A stretch of 64,000 nt of DNA, taken from NCBI GenBank assembly GCA_016787525.1, contig JAEUUP010000113.1, positions 62,001 through 126,000 of the forward strand, given 5' to 3'. This document shows, piece after piece, positions 1-8,451 of the stretch. Under the pieces are notes generated by a model. That model searched no databases and had not been told where the DNA came from. It saw only the letters and a list, made by a program, of their open reading frames with translations. Every line of letters begins with the position of its first letter. The stretch's first letter is position 1. Source of the stretch: Saprospiraceae bacterium (lineage in GTDB: Bacteria; Bacteroidota; Bacteroidia; Chitinophagales; Saprospiraceae). Both the position numbers and the translations under genes were made by a program.

Positions 1-558
1 GAAGGTAAAGGGGCTGCTAATCGGCGCAATTTATTGACTTGGAATCGTTTACTCGTTCCCATTGGTGAGCCAACAGGCTATCAAGTTTATCGTATTGTCT
101 CGGGTGTACCTACGCCAGTTGGCTTGCCGCAGGACACATCTGTTTTTGATTTTCCTGATATTGTTGGCACAGATGAGCCTACAGTGTGCTATAAGTTGGG
201 TGCGAACCTTAGGTATAGATTACCTGACGGCTCGGAAGAGGAGGGTACTTCGTTCTCAAATACGGTCTGTATTGACCAATTTTCAACCATTTGGGTACCC
301 AATGCTTTTGCGCCCAGTGGAAAAAATGTAGAATTTCGACCTGTTTTTACATATGTGGGTCGTGTGCAAGATTATAAAATGGAGATATTCGACCGTTGGG
401 GTAGCAAAATTTTTGAAAGCATTGACCCCGTTTTAGGTTGGGATGGCAGACGTAATGGGCAAGATATGCCGCAAGGAGCTTATACTTATTTAATCAAAGC
501 GTCACAAGCTAATGGGCATTCTTTTGCAGAACGAGGTATCGTAATGTTGCTGCGCTGA
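1..558 (+). CDS. T9SS type B sorting domain protein, 3' part only
   Basis: The reading frame is open from base 1 and ends with TGA at 556-558, so the start lies outside the window. About the last 90 residues match the gliding motility-associated C-terminal (CHU_C) family: the segment begins near IWVPNAFAPSG, continues with YKMEIFDRWGSKIFES and GWDGRRNGQ, and ends with YTYLIKA and RGIVMLLR. In Bacteroidota this domain marks large surface or secreted proteins exported by the type IX secretion system. The residues before it look like a fibronectin- or Ig-like module, but too little is visible to name it. Five bases after the stop comes a copy of the dispersed ACTGAGGGG word (564-573). Confidence 0.85.
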   Translation, partial: EGKGAANRRNLLTWNRLLVPIGEPTGYQVYRIVSGVPTPVGLPQDTSVFDFPDIVGTDEPTVCYKLGANLRYRLPDGSEEEGTSFSNTVCIDQFSTIWVPNAFAPSGKNVEFRPVFTYVGRVQDYKMEIFDRWGSKIFESIDPVLGWDGRRNGQDMPQGAYTYLIKASQANGHSFAERGIVMLLR

Positions 559-655
559 TATTTACTGAGGGGGTGTTTTGGCTTAGAATTTGTTATGGTT
601 TTTAGTTAAATGGTGCTTTTTAGCGAAAAACAGAACATTGGCTCAATATTTAGTT

Positions 656-663
656 TAATTTTG
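656..663 (+). promoter_or_regulatory. Possible -7 box for the Cys-rich gene
   Basis: TAATTTTG at 656-663 fits the Bacteroidota -7 consensus TAnnTTTG. A TTG at 638-640 gives a spacing of only 15, shorter than usual, so the -33 assignment is weak. The start codon at 719 lies 55 bases downstream. Confidence 0.4.
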
Positions 664-718
664 GAGGTATAAAAACATATAACTGAATTTTATCAAATTT
701 TTTAAAACAAGATTTAAT

Positions 719-1009
719 ATGAAAAAATTGTTTTTGATGGCAGCTTTTGCCGCTTTTTCATTTGCTGCTAACGCACAAACTGAACCTACTGCTTCTACAA
801 CAAATACAGCTCCTGCTAAAAAAGCATGCTGTGCTGCTAAGACTTCTTGTGCTTCGATGACAAAAGCGGAGTGCGCAAAAGCTATGTCAGAAGGTAAATG
901 CTCATCTGCTGCAGCGGCTTCATGCCATGGTGAGAAAGCTGCTAAAACGTCAATGGCTGCTAAAACAGAAGCTCCTGCTAAAAAATCAGTGGCAACAAAC
1001 AAGCCATAG
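719..1009 (+). CDS. Small secreted Ala/Lys/Cys-rich protein
   Basis: A 96-residue protein of unknown function. It opens with a clear Sec signal peptide (MKKLFLMAAFAAFSFAANAQ, probably cleaved after Ala or at NAQ). The mature part is low in complexity: Thr/Ala/Lys rich, with six cysteines in the patterns KKACCAAKTSCAS, KAECAK, GKCSS and SCHGEK, and repeated AKK and TEAPAKK units. The cysteines could bind metal or form disulfides in the periplasm; that is inference only. It is monocistronic, with a strong hairpin terminator 20 bases after the stop, and it converges on the M48 protease gene. I recognise no named family. Confidence 0.75.
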   Translation: MKKLFLMAAFAAFSFAANAQTEPTASTTNTAPAKKACCAAKTSCASMTKAECAKAMSEGKCSSAAAASCHGEKAAKTSMAAKTEAPAKKSVATNKP

Positions 1010-1027
1010 TTCTTGTGGTTTGTTCAT

Positions 1028-1075
1028 AAAAAAAGACGATAAGAGCCAGTTGTGACTTCTTATCGTCTTTTTTTT
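1028..1075. terminator. Bidirectional hairpin terminator
   Basis: Arms AAGACGATAAGA and TCTTATCGTCTT (1033-1044 and 1058-1069) are perfect complements. An A run precedes them and a T run follows, so the hairpin can stop transcription from both the 719-1009 gene and the converging M48 gene. Confidence 0.85.
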
Positions 1076-1085
1076 AAACCGTAGT

Positions 1086-1922
1086 TTATTTCAACAATGC
1101 TTTGATTCGTTGGTATTGTGTCGCATTGGTCGCATTGCCGCGACAAGATTTCGTAGCCGCTTGAGATTCAATGTTTTGTACGCGATTGGTTGGGCTTGGG
1201 TGCGTACTCAGAAACTCAGGAGGCGTATTAGCATTCCCAATTTTTTTGAAAAAACCTGCCGCACCCGCAGGATTATATTCAGTGCCACATAAATAATTGA
1301 CACTCATATTGTCCGCCTCTGTCTCATGGTCTCGACTAAAACGCAGACCAACGACAGCTGAAGCAATTTGTGCTGCTGACATAGCTGTTTTTTGAGTACC
1401 TTCATTTTTACCTTGGGTTGCAATACCTGCTCCTAAAGTTGCTAAAATCTGGACACCATACAATTGGTAGAGTTGACGCATCGAGTGGCGTTTGTCAGCA
1501 TGAGCTATTTCATGTCCCATCACTCCGGCCAATTGGTCTTCCGTATCGAGGTATTTTATTAGACCCGTATAAACATAAATATAACCACCAGGTGTGCAAA
1601 ATGCGTTCAGAGTCTTATTATCGTTGATGATTTTGACCTCCCATGGGAAATCTTTGGCATGAGCCACATTGCCACTGCTCAGAATTTTGCTCGTAATGCC
1701 ACGTACATAGCGATAGACTTCTTCGTTGCCACGTTCTGGCAAAATAGGATATTCTGATGGTTTACTATTGATTTGATCGGCAGTTTGTTTACCCATTTTT
1801 ACATCCTCAGATATATCAGGCATCAAAGCATTGGTAATGCCATTGGTGACTTTGCATTGGAAATAGGAAAAAGAAAATAAGACAAATCCTATCAAAACGA
1901 GCTTATTTTTTAGTCTTTTCAT
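1086..1922 (-). CDS. M48 family metalloprotease, probable lipoprotein
   Basis: A 278-residue zinc peptidase. The N-terminus is hydrophobic and has Cys at residue 23 (SFSYFQCK), which suggests lipoprotein processing, though the lipobox is imperfect. The motif HEIAH at residues 137-141 is the HExxH zinc site, and ETEAD around residues 200-204 supplies the third ligand. In length and layout it resembles the LoiP/BepA-type periplasmic M48 proteases that act in outer-membrane quality control. It stands alone between a terminator and rpoN. It holds no copy of the dispersed word. Substrate unknown. Confidence 0.88.
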   Translation of the reverse strand: MKRLKNKLVLIGFVLFSFSYFQCKVTNGITNALMPDISEDVKMGKQTADQINSKPSEYPILPERGNEEVYRYVRGITSKILSSGNVAHAKDFPWEVKIINDNKTLNAFCTPGGYIYVYTGLIKYLDTEDQLAGVMGHEIAHADKRHSMRQLYQLYGVQILATLGAGIATQGKNEGTQKTAMSAAQIASAVVGLRFSRDHETEADNMSVNYLCGTEYNPAGAAGFFKKIGNANTPPEFLSTHPSPTNRVQNIESQAATKSCRGNATNATQYQRIKALLK

Positions 1923-2045
1923 GTAAAACTTATTTTTATGATTTTTAAAATTAGAATCTAATTCATTGGTTTCTATAAACGTTTGACCCTCTGATGTAGT
2001 GTGTGCTGGGTATGTGTTGGGTGCTTTTTAAAGAAACCTTAACGC

Positions 2046-2086
2046 ATACTGAGGGGTATCGCGATGCATCGGATACCCCTCAGTAT
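2046..2086. terminator. Inverted pair of the dispersed word after rpoN
   Basis: ATACTGAGGGGTATC at 2046-2060 and its exact reverse complement GATACCCCTCAGTAT at 2072-2086 form a 15-bp perfect stem with an 11-base loop. It lies 22 bases beyond the rpoN stop codon (minus strand) and probably ends that transcript, although the following T tract is weak. Two facing copies of an uptake-type word used as a terminator is the classic arrangement in Neisseria and Haemophilus. Confidence 0.8.
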
Positions 2087-2107
2087 AGAATAAAATATAT
2101 CGTTGAT

Positions 2108-3667
2108 TTACAGTGACTTACGTAAGCGAGCAACAGGAATATTGAGTTGCTCACGGTATTTCGCAACTGTCCGACGAGCAATATTGTAGCCTTTGTCTTG
2201 TAGCATAGACTTCAATTTTTCATCCGAAAATGGTTTTCGATGGCTTTCGACTTTGATGATATCCGTCAAAATTTTCTTCACTTCTAAAGTCGAAACTTCA
2301 TCTCCTTCGCTGGTTTGCAGCGATTCAGAAAAGAAATCTTTAAGGCGTTTTGTGCCAAACTCTGTTTGTACATATTTTGAATTGGCAACACGCGAAACAG
2401 TCGAAATATCCAAGCCTGTTACATCTGCAATGTCTTTCAAAATCATAGGTTTCAGTCGTTTAGCATCGCCTGTCATAAAGAATTCTTGTTGGTAAGTCAT
2501 AATGGCATACATCGTCTTGAACATGGTTTGTTCCCGTTGACGAATTGCATCAATAAACCACTTCGCAGAGTCAATTTTCTGTTTAATAAACATCACCGCC
2601 TCTTTCTGCATACGAGCGGACGTGTTTTTGTTGCGATGGCTTTTGTACGACTTGAGCATTTCGCGATAATGTTCACTGATACGTAAGTCTGGCACATTGC
2701 GACTATCAACGCTCAATTCGAGGCGGTTGCCTTCTTTAGTTTCGATTGTAAAGTCTGGAACAATGTATTGCATATTGCGCTCTTGGTCACTCACATAACC
2801 ACTTGACGGCTTGGGGTTGAGCTTCAGAATTTCATCAAGCACATCTTTGAGTTCTTCTTCCGACAGACCCAATGATTTTTGCATTTTTTGATAGTGCTTT
2901 TTAGTAAATTCATCAAAAAGGTCGAAAATCAGACGTGCTGCTAAACGCAATTTTTTGACTGTTTCTGCATCTGTTTTGTTCAATTCAAGTTTTTGACGAA
3001 TTTGAATCAACAAGCACTCTTGCAAGGTTCTTGCCCCAACACCAGGAGGGTCAAATCGTTGGATTTTCTCCAAAATGCTGACCACTTCTTGCTCATCCGT
3101 TTCAATGTGCTGCAAAAACATCACATCGTCACAAATATTGATAGGATTACGGCGCAAATAGCCATCTTCATCAATTGAGCCAATGATTTGTTTGGCAATC
3201 TGAATTTCACGCTCAGTTTTGAGGTCAAGCAAGCCCAACTGTTGCTCTAAAAACTCATGAAAACTGTTTTCGAGCGCGATGGGAATCGTCTTTTCTTCCT
3301 CATCGGCATTGCGGCTTTCTCCCTTCATTCTGTATTCCGAAGGGTCATCTTCCGCAAATCGCTCTAAGTATTCGTCGAGTTCATAATCTTCTTCGCGGAG
3401 AGGCAACTCCTCTTCTTCGCGAAAGTCCTCAGCAGTCTCATCTGAGATATCATCTTTCTCAGTTTCACTGTCTGATACAGGTTCGTCAGACCCATAGAGG
3501 TCTTCAAAATCATCTCCAGTTTCTAAGACTGGATTAGCTTCGATTTCTTCCTGGATTCTCTGTTCTAAAGCCGTTGATGGCAATTGAAGCAATTTCATCA
3601 ATTGAATTTGCTGAGGAGAAAGGGTGGTCGAAATGGTAATAGATTGGTTCTGTCCAAGCATTGACAT
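2108..3667 (-). CDS. rpoN: RNA polymerase sigma-54 factor
   Basis: A 519-residue sigma-54. Region I is at the N-terminus (QNQSITISTTLSPQQIQLMK, residues about 6-25), Gln- and Leu-rich. A strongly acidic region II follows (about 50-125), then the core-binding domain. The C-terminal helix-turn-helix ends in the RpoN box ARRTVAKYRE at about 497-506, which reads the -24 promoter element. Length and order are normal for the family. It directs RNA polymerase to -24/-12 promoters together with AAA+ enhancer-binding proteins, none of which lies in this window. The start at 3667 (MSMLGQNQ) fits the family. No dispersed word lies within the gene; an inverted pair follows it. Confidence 0.97.
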   Translation of the reverse strand: MSMLGQNQSITISTTLSPQQIQLMKLLQLPSTALEQRIQEEIEANPVLETGDDFEDLYGSDEPVSDSETEKDDISDETAEDFREEEELPLREEDYELDEYLERFAEDDPSEYRMKGESRNADEEEKTIPIALENSFHEFLEQQLGLLDLKTEREIQIAKQIIGSIDEDGYLRRNPINICDDVMFLQHIETDEQEVVSILEKIQRFDPPGVGARTLQECLLIQIRQKLELNKTDAETVKKLRLAARLIFDLFDEFTKKHYQKMQKSLGLSEEELKDVLDEILKLNPKPSSGYVSDQERNMQYIVPDFTIETKEGNRLELSVDSRNVPDLRISEHYREMLKSYKSHRNKNTSARMQKEAVMFIKQKIDSAKWFIDAIRQREQTMFKTMYAIMTYQQEFFMTGDAKRLKPMILKDIADVTGLDISTVSRVANSKYVQTEFGTKRLKDFFSESLQTSEGDEVSTLEVKKILTDIIKVESHRKPFSDEKLKSMLQDKGYNIARRTVAKYREQLNIPVARLRKSL

Positions 3668-4148
3668 GAAATTTATTTTTATGTGTTCACGGAAAAAAGA
3701 TAAAAAACGACTGTTGCTTGGTTAATCGAGTTTTCATAGTTAGAACGGTTTGGTACGAAAATGTGTTACAAAAAAAAATAGAAAATTTTATTTTATCTTG
3801 CTTTACGCTTGCAAGTTTAAGGACATTTGAATGAATAATGCAAGTGTTTGCTAAAATAAAAATAATAATATTTTTATGACGGAAGCTTGAAAAATGATGT
3901 AAGTATTTGATTATAAGTTACTTGTGTACATATTTTGATAAAAAATAATTTTCAATTTTTTTTTGTCCACAAAGTATATGCCAAAAAAATTAGATTTATT
4001 TTTTTAGAATAACTAATTAATTTTATTTGATTTTAAAGCAAATGGCTTTCGATATAAGAAATTGTTTATACCGATTTCTATCAATTGGACATTGATACAT
4101 CATTTTTACACTTGTTCGACCATTCAATATTTTGGTTAGATTACAGCC
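3668..4148. other. AT-rich gap between divergent rpoN and meaB
   Basis: No coding potential beyond short chance frames. It is very AT-rich with many A and T runs. One DnaA-box-like nonamer, TTGTCCACA, lies at 3963-3971 (one mismatch to TTATCCACA). I could not assign a convincing rpoN promoter. Confidence 0.5.
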
Positions 4149-4178
4149 TTGGGTTTGTGTGCATGAATTGTAACTTTG
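4149..4178 (+). promoter_or_regulatory. meaB promoter (TTG-N19-TAACTTTG)
   Basis: TTG at 4149-4151 and TAACTTTG at 4171-4178 with 19 bases between them match the Bacteroidota -33/-7 consensus. Transcription would begin near 4185, which favours the ATG at 4193 over the upstream in-frame codons at 4085 and 4163. Confidence 0.7.
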
Positions 4179-4192
4179 CAAGAAAAAGCAAT

Positions 4193-5224
4193 ATGCAAAG
4201 CATCAATCCGAACCTTCAGTTTCAACGTCGGCGTACCCCCTCAGTATCCGAGTATGTTGAAGGCATTTTGCAAGGAAATCGTGTCATGTTGAGTCAAGCC
4301 ATAACGCTCATTGAAAGTACTAAAGTGGCGCATCAAAATCTTGCGCAACAAATCATCGAACAATGTTTGCCTCATGCTGGCAACAGTGTACGTATTGGCA
4401 TCACTGGTACGCCTGGCGTTGGCAAAAGCACATTTATTGAAGCCCTTGGGATGCACATTACTGAGAGGGCGCATCAAGTTGCTGTATTGGCAATTGACCC
4501 ATCGAGTCAAATGTCTCGTGGCTCAATTTTGGGCGACAAAACCCGAATGTTACACCTTTCCGCCAATGAAAAAGCGTTTATCCGACCTTCGCCTGCAGGT
4601 GATTCATTGGGGGGCGTGGCTCGCAAAACACGAGAAAGCATTGTTTTATGCGAAGCAGCTGGTTTTAATACCATCATTGTAGAAACTGTTGGTGTAGGAC
4701 AGTCTGAAACAGCTGTTCACTCTATGACAGATTTCTTCTTACTGTTACTGCTACCCGGAGCAGGTGACGAATTGCAAGGTATAAAACGTGGTATAGTCGA
4801 AATGGCGGATTTGATTGCTGTCAACAAGGCCGATGGTGATCGAGAAAAAATGGCAAAACAAGCCAAAGCTTTTTATAATAATGCTTTGCATTTATTGCCC
4901 ATGAAAGAGAGCAGATGGACGCCACAAGCATTGACTTGCTCTGCATTGAGTGGTTTGGGGGTTAGCGATATTTGGCAATTAATCAATGATTACCAACAAT
5001 TTACAAAAGAGAATCAGTTTTTTTATAACAATAGAAAAAATCAATCTCGTTATTGGTTGACTGAAAGTATTGAGTCTGCGTTGCACGATATGTTCTACAA
5101 AGACCCCTCAGTATCCGCTGCTTTTTCTAGTATCGAGAAAGCTGTTTTAGAGGGTCAAATATCATCTTTTCGTGGTGCTGAGGCTCTGATACAGATTTTT
5201 AGGGATAAAAAATTAGAGCATTAG
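4193..5224 (+). CDS. meaB: MeaB/ArgK-family GTPase chaperone of B12 mutase
   Basis: A G3E GTPase of 343 residues from the chosen ATG. Walker A is GTPGVGKST at residues 72-80, followed by AIDPSSQMSRGSILGDKTRM, ETVGVGQSE and the specificity motif NKAD. MeaB proteins load and protect the adenosylcobalamin of methylmalonyl-CoA mutase. The frame is open upstream to 4085, but the promoter at 4149-4178 overlaps that part, so MQSINPN is the likely start. Two dispersed words fall inside it (read as TPSV and DPSV), the first only about 14 codons from the start. It converges on the DUF2505 gene with a 4-base overlap of the 3' ends. The fused mutase icmF, which carries its own G domain, is 3.6 kb away. 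Confidence 0.93.
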   Translation: MQSINPNLQFQRRRTPSVSEYVEGILQGNRVMLSQAITLIESTKVAHQNLAQQIIEQCLPHAGNSVRIGITGTPGVGKSTFIEALGMHITERAHQVAVLAIDPSSQMSRGSILGDKTRMLHLSANEKAFIRPSPAGDSLGGVARKTRESIVLCEAAGFNTIIVETVGVGQSETAVHSMTDFFLLLLLPGAGDELQGIKRGIVEMADLIAVNKADGDREKMAKQAKAFYNNALHLLPMKESRWTPQALTCSALSGLGVSDIWQLINDYQQFTKENQFFYNNRKNQSRYWLTESIESALHDMFYKDPSVSAAFSSIEKAVLEGQISSFRGAEALIQIFRDKKLEH

Positions 5225-5700
5225 ACATATTCATCGATGTATGCAAACTCTTGTTCAATGGCTTTTTTTGATGTTTCGCCAATAAAATTAGACAATGCTT
5301 TACCAATGAAAGGAAGCGTACAATTGACTTCTGTGATGGATACAACGGCAGTGCCACCCTCATGCGCCATCAACTTCATCGTCCCTCGAATATCGAGCGG
5401 TGCATTCTGAACTTCAATGCTGATTTGACAATAATATGGTCCGCCTCGCACTCCTTTCCAAACTTCTTTTTGTATCAGTTTACTCCAAGGTTTGATAATG
5501 GATTTGAACATACCAGGTACATCAATGGGAATTTCACGGTTAATTTCAATAGTTACACAGTCTGTTTTTTCTTCCAGTGTCACTTCAATGTGACGTGCAC
5601 CTAAAGCTGCCATTTTAGTTTCGATAAACCCTTTGTTGACACAACTGTTGTAGATGTTGTCAATATGGTGTTCATAAATATGAGTGTGAGTATGCTTCAT
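5221..5700 (-). CDS. DUF2505 family protein
   Basis: A 159-residue protein with the DUF2505 pattern: an SRPBCC/START-like fold with a conserved end of the type GKALSNFIGETSKKAIEQEFAYI. The His-rich start (MKHTHTHIYEHHID) is typical. Biochemical role unknown; such folds bind hydrophobic ligands. Its ATG follows the mgtC stop codon with no base between, so the two are translationally linked in one operon on the minus strand. Its 3' end overlaps that of meaB by 4 bases. Confidence 0.8.
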   Translation of the reverse strand: MKHTHTHIYEHHIDNIYNSCVNKGFIETKMAALGARHIEVTLEEKTDCVTIEINREIPIDVPGMFKSIIKPWSKLIQKEVWKGVRGGPYYCQISIEVQNAPLDIRGTMKLMAHEGGTAVVSITEVNCTLPFIGKALSNFIGETSKKAIEQEFAYIDEYV

Positions 5701-6342
5701 TTAGTACTCAAATTGTTTAATATCTGGTGTTTCTAATAAAAATTCATTAAAGATATCGAGGTGTGACTCTCGCCCAAAGACTTCATATGAGCATGTCGTT
5801 TCATTATTTGCTCGTTTTTCTTTCAGTTTTTTGTATTTGAGTTTGCATTTGCGCATCTCATTTTCGATACGGGTGTCGAACACATGACCATCAAAAGTGA
5901 TAAAATACAGACGGCGTTTGTGCAACACATCTACTTTGTTTTGCAAATACTCGAACAGCGACAAAATCAACAATGTCACACCTGTTATCACCGATGCCAA
6001 CAAATAATCGCCCGCACCAACCGCCATACCGATACCAGCTGTGACCCAAATTGTGGCCGCCGTGGTCAAACCATAGACATTCACACCACTTTTGAAAATC
6101 ACACCAGCACCGATAAAACCAATGCCTGTGATGATATTGGCGGCAATCCTATCATGCGCCATACCGTCACCTGACAAGCGAATGGACAAAATAGTAAAAG
6201 CAGTCGCACCGATGCAAATCAATGCCAAAGTACGAAAACCTGCGGGCTTGTTCTGATACTCGCGTTCCAAACCGAGTACGCCACCGAGCAATATAGAAAT
6301 GCCCATTTTTATGAGTTCGTCTATGAGTTCGTGGGTGTTCAT
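5701..6342 (-). CDS. MgtC/SapB family membrane protein
   Basis: A 213-residue inner-membrane protein. The first 130 residues hold about four membrane segments with MgtC family signatures: GGVLGLEREYQNKPAGFRT, ATAFTILS, ITGIGFIGAGVIF and VYGLTTAATIWVTAGIGMAVG. The C-terminal 75 residues are soluble, in the place of the ACT-like domain of the family. MgtC proteins modulate magnesium or phosphate homeostasis and sometimes the F-type ATPase. It is the first gene of a pair with DUF2505. Confidence 0.9.
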   Translation of the reverse strand: MNTHELIDELIKMGISILLGGVLGLEREYQNKPAGFRTLALICIGATAFTILSIRLSGDGMAHDRIAANIITGIGFIGAGVIFKSGVNVYGLTTAATIWVTAGIGMAVGAGDYLLASVITGVTLLILSLFEYLQNKVDVLHKRRLYFITFDGHVFDTRIENEMRKCKLKYKKLKEKRANNETTCSYEVFGRESHLDIFNEFLLETPDIKQFEY

Positions 6343-6390
6343 TGATTTTACCTGTTTTAATGGTGTTTAAGTCCGTTTTACTGAGGGGGG

Positions 6391-6460
6391 TATTCCTCTC
6401 TCCACTCCAATTATGTCTAAATACAAAGTACAATGTTTCGCCGTTTCCATCAGTTCTTCG
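6391..6460 (-). pseudogene. Decayed copy of the icmF 3' end (distal)
   Basis: Read on the minus strand this stretch gives [12 protein letters not shown] followed by unrelated residues. The real icmF end (8855-8950) gives [19 protein letters not shown] identity is high over AAAGTACAATGTTTC...TTCCATCAGTTCTTCGG compared with icmF. The last codons of the SEL1 gene overlap it in another frame. A copy of the dispersed word (6380) sits at its downstream edge. It looks like a remnant left when DNA was inserted or duplicated at the end of icmF. Confidence 0.65.
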
Positions 6461-8297
6461 GTAGCCCTGAACGCTCATGCCAGTATTCAGCCTGTTCCAA
6501 ATCCTTGTCAACACCTTCTCCTTTTTCGTACATCTTTGCTAAATTGTGTTGAGAATAACGATAACCGCGTTTGGCAGCCTCTAAAAACCAATTAGCAGCT
6601 TCTTTATGGTTTTTACTCACACCTTGTCCTTCATAATAGAGAACGCCTAAATTATGTTGGGCTTTATAATGTCCCTGCTCCGCTGCTTTAAGAAACCAGG
6701 TAAATGCTTCTGTATAGTTTTTATCGATAAAATATTTTGAACCAACCTTAAATTGGGCATCAACAATACCTTGTTCTGCTGCTTTACGAAACCAAATAAG
6801 GGCTATTGAATCATTTTCAGGCACACCTTCACCTTGATAATACATCATTCCTAAATAATATTCTGCCTCAGCATTGCCCTGTCCTGCTGCTTTATGATAC
6901 CATTTTAAGGCTTCGTTATAGTCTTGAATAACACCTTGCCCTTGCTGATATAAAAGACCCAAGTTTGTTTGTGCGTTAGCATTACCTTGTTCAGCTCCTT
7001 TTTTATACCATTTTGCTGCTTCGTGATAATCTTGAGCAATGCCTTCACCATAGTGATAGAGCATACCTAATTCACTTTGTGCCAACTTGTCACCTTGTTC
7101 TGCTGCTTTGCGATACCATTTTATAGTTTTTTTATAATTCTGAAAGACACCATCTCCGATATGATACATTTTACCTAAATCATATTGCGCTTTTACATCC
7201 CCTTTCTCGGCAGATTCTAAAAGCGATTTTTCTTTCTCTGTTTCTTTAGGCGCAGTTGTAAAATATTTTTTTTCTCGCCATGCTTTTGGCAACCAATTGT
7301 AGTAATTGGGATAATCAATCGTTACATAAGGCATTTGTTGTTTATCGCCATCGCTGTATGGATTATAAAAAATTTCATTCTGGTTTCGCCTTCTCATCCA
7401 AAAATCCTCAGTATTATTTGGGTTTAAGTAAAAACCATCTTTTTGTCGCGTTATCCAAAAATCATATTCCTCTTCAACAATTTTATAATTTGTAAGTGTA
7501 TTTGTTCGAGAATATTCAAAATGGGCTACAATTGAATCTGAATTGACAAATTTATAATAAGCTGTATCCCGAAAATCAATCGGTTGATAACCTTCTACAC
7601 CTGAGCTTTCATAATATTTGGGTTCTTCCGCACCTTTGAACACTCTATCAAAAACAAATATTCTGTTGAGTGTATCTGTTTTTTCGTTGTATGAAAAAAC
7701 ATACTCTACTTCAGCAGAATAAAATCGTCGTTCATCATGAAAATTGACAACTACTTCGTCGTCGCCATCGCCATTCCAATCTCTGATTTCTTCTTTATGA
7801 TTGTCGTCGCCCGAATCATGGTTGCCCTCCCAATGTTCAAATCGAGATTTTATTGTGCCTTTTGTATCGAAAATAACAAAATCTCTCCCTCTTTTCATTG
7901 GAAGGTCTAAATCAGCATAATCAATGCGGATATAATAGACCTTGTTTAGTTTCTTAGGTTTGAAATTGTCTTTGCAAAATGTCAAAGTAAAATTGCGGTC
8001 TTTGAATTTTTGAATTAATGTATCTTCATAGCTCACAGCCTCATCATATCTAAAAATATAACACAAATAATTGAAATAAAACACTTTATCATAAGGCATT
8101 TTTTCCTTTTCTAAATGTTTATAAACGGCTACTTTAATAGAATCTGGTAGAACAGTAGAATCTCGAAAAGTTAGTAAATTATTGAATTTGTTGAGTAAAA
8201 CTGTATGCTCAGAAATATCAGATTGTGCTTTCAAATCTGTGAAAGAAATGAACAAAGCGAGGGCAACAAAAAACTGTTGATTAATAAATTTCATCAT
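6450..8297 (-). CDS. Secreted SEL1-repeat protein
   Basis: A 615-residue protein with a signal peptide (MMKFINQQFFVALALFISFTDLKAQ). Residues about 26-340 form a region I do not recognise; it contains an acidic DWNGDGDDEVVV stretch like calcium-binding FG-GAP/VCBS loops. Residues about 360-605 hold seven SEL1 (TPR-like) repeats of 36 residues of the type AEQGNANAQTNLGLLY..GEGV; the fifth is shortened to 32. SEL1 repeats are protein-binding scaffolds. The gene has no dispersed word over 1.85 kb and is flanked by decayed icmF 3' ends, both signs of later arrival. Its stop codon lies inside the distal icmF remnant. Confidence 0.85.
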   Translation of the reverse strand: MMKFINQQFFVALALFISFTDLKAQSDISEHTVLLNKFNNLLTFRDSTVLPDSIKVAVYKHLEKEKMPYDKVFYFNYLCYIFRYDEAVSYEDTLIQKFKDRNFTLTFCKDNFKPKKLNKVYYIRIDYADLDLPMKRGRDFVIFDTKGTIKSRFEHWEGNHDSGDDNHKEEIRDWNGDGDDEVVVNFHDERRFYSAEVEYVFSYNEKTDTLNRIFVFDRVFKGAEEPKYYESSGVEGYQPIDFRDTAYYKFVNSDSIVAHFEYSRTNTLTNYKIVEEEYDFWITRQKDGFYLNPNNTEDFWMRRRNQNEIFYNPYSDGDKQQMPYVTIDYPNYYNWLPKAWREKKYFTTAPKETEKEKSLLESAEKGDVKAQYDLGKMYHIGDGVFQNYKKTIKWYRKAAEQGDKLAQSELGMLYHYGEGIAQDYHEAAKWYKKGAEQGNANAQTNLGLLYQQGQGVIQDYNEALKWYHKAAGQGNAEAEYYLGMMYYQGEGVPENDSIALIWFRKAAEQGIVDAQFKVGSKYFIDKNYTEAFTWFLKAAEQGHYKAQHNLGVLYYEGQGVSKNHKEAANWFLEAAKRGYRYSQHNLAKMYEKGEGVDKDLEQAEYWHERSGLPKN

Positions 8298-8349
8298 TTT
8301 CCTTAATTTTTATTATTATTTGTTTGAAACGGCTTTTATACTGAAGGGG

Positions 8350-8442
8350 TTACATATTCCTCCGATACTGCCCCTCAACCTCATACTACAGTGCTTGAGT
8401 AATCTGCTTCAACGTAGGCTATTTCACGATTTCCATTAATTT
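8350..8442 (-). pseudogene. Decayed copy of the icmF 3' end (proximal)
   Basis: Read on the minus strand this gives LMEIVK, a stop, PTLKQITQAL, a stop, YEVEGQYRRNM and a stop. The intact icmF end reads [28 protein letters not shown]. The last 12 codons are nearly identical in DNA (CAGTATCGGAGGAATATG). A degenerate dispersed word (ACTGAAGGGG, 8340-8349) follows at once, as a full copy does after the distal remnant. Confidence 0.8.
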
Positions 8443-8451
8443 TAAACAACT

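Noticed and set aside
655-1002. Minus-strand 115-residue frame opposite the Cys-rich gene
   Set aside because: Its Ala-rich sequence is a shadow of the Ala/Lys codons of the real gene, which has a signal peptide and terminator.
4085-4192. N-terminal extension of MeaB
   Set aside because: The frame is open, but a consensus promoter lies inside it and the extension has no family similarity.
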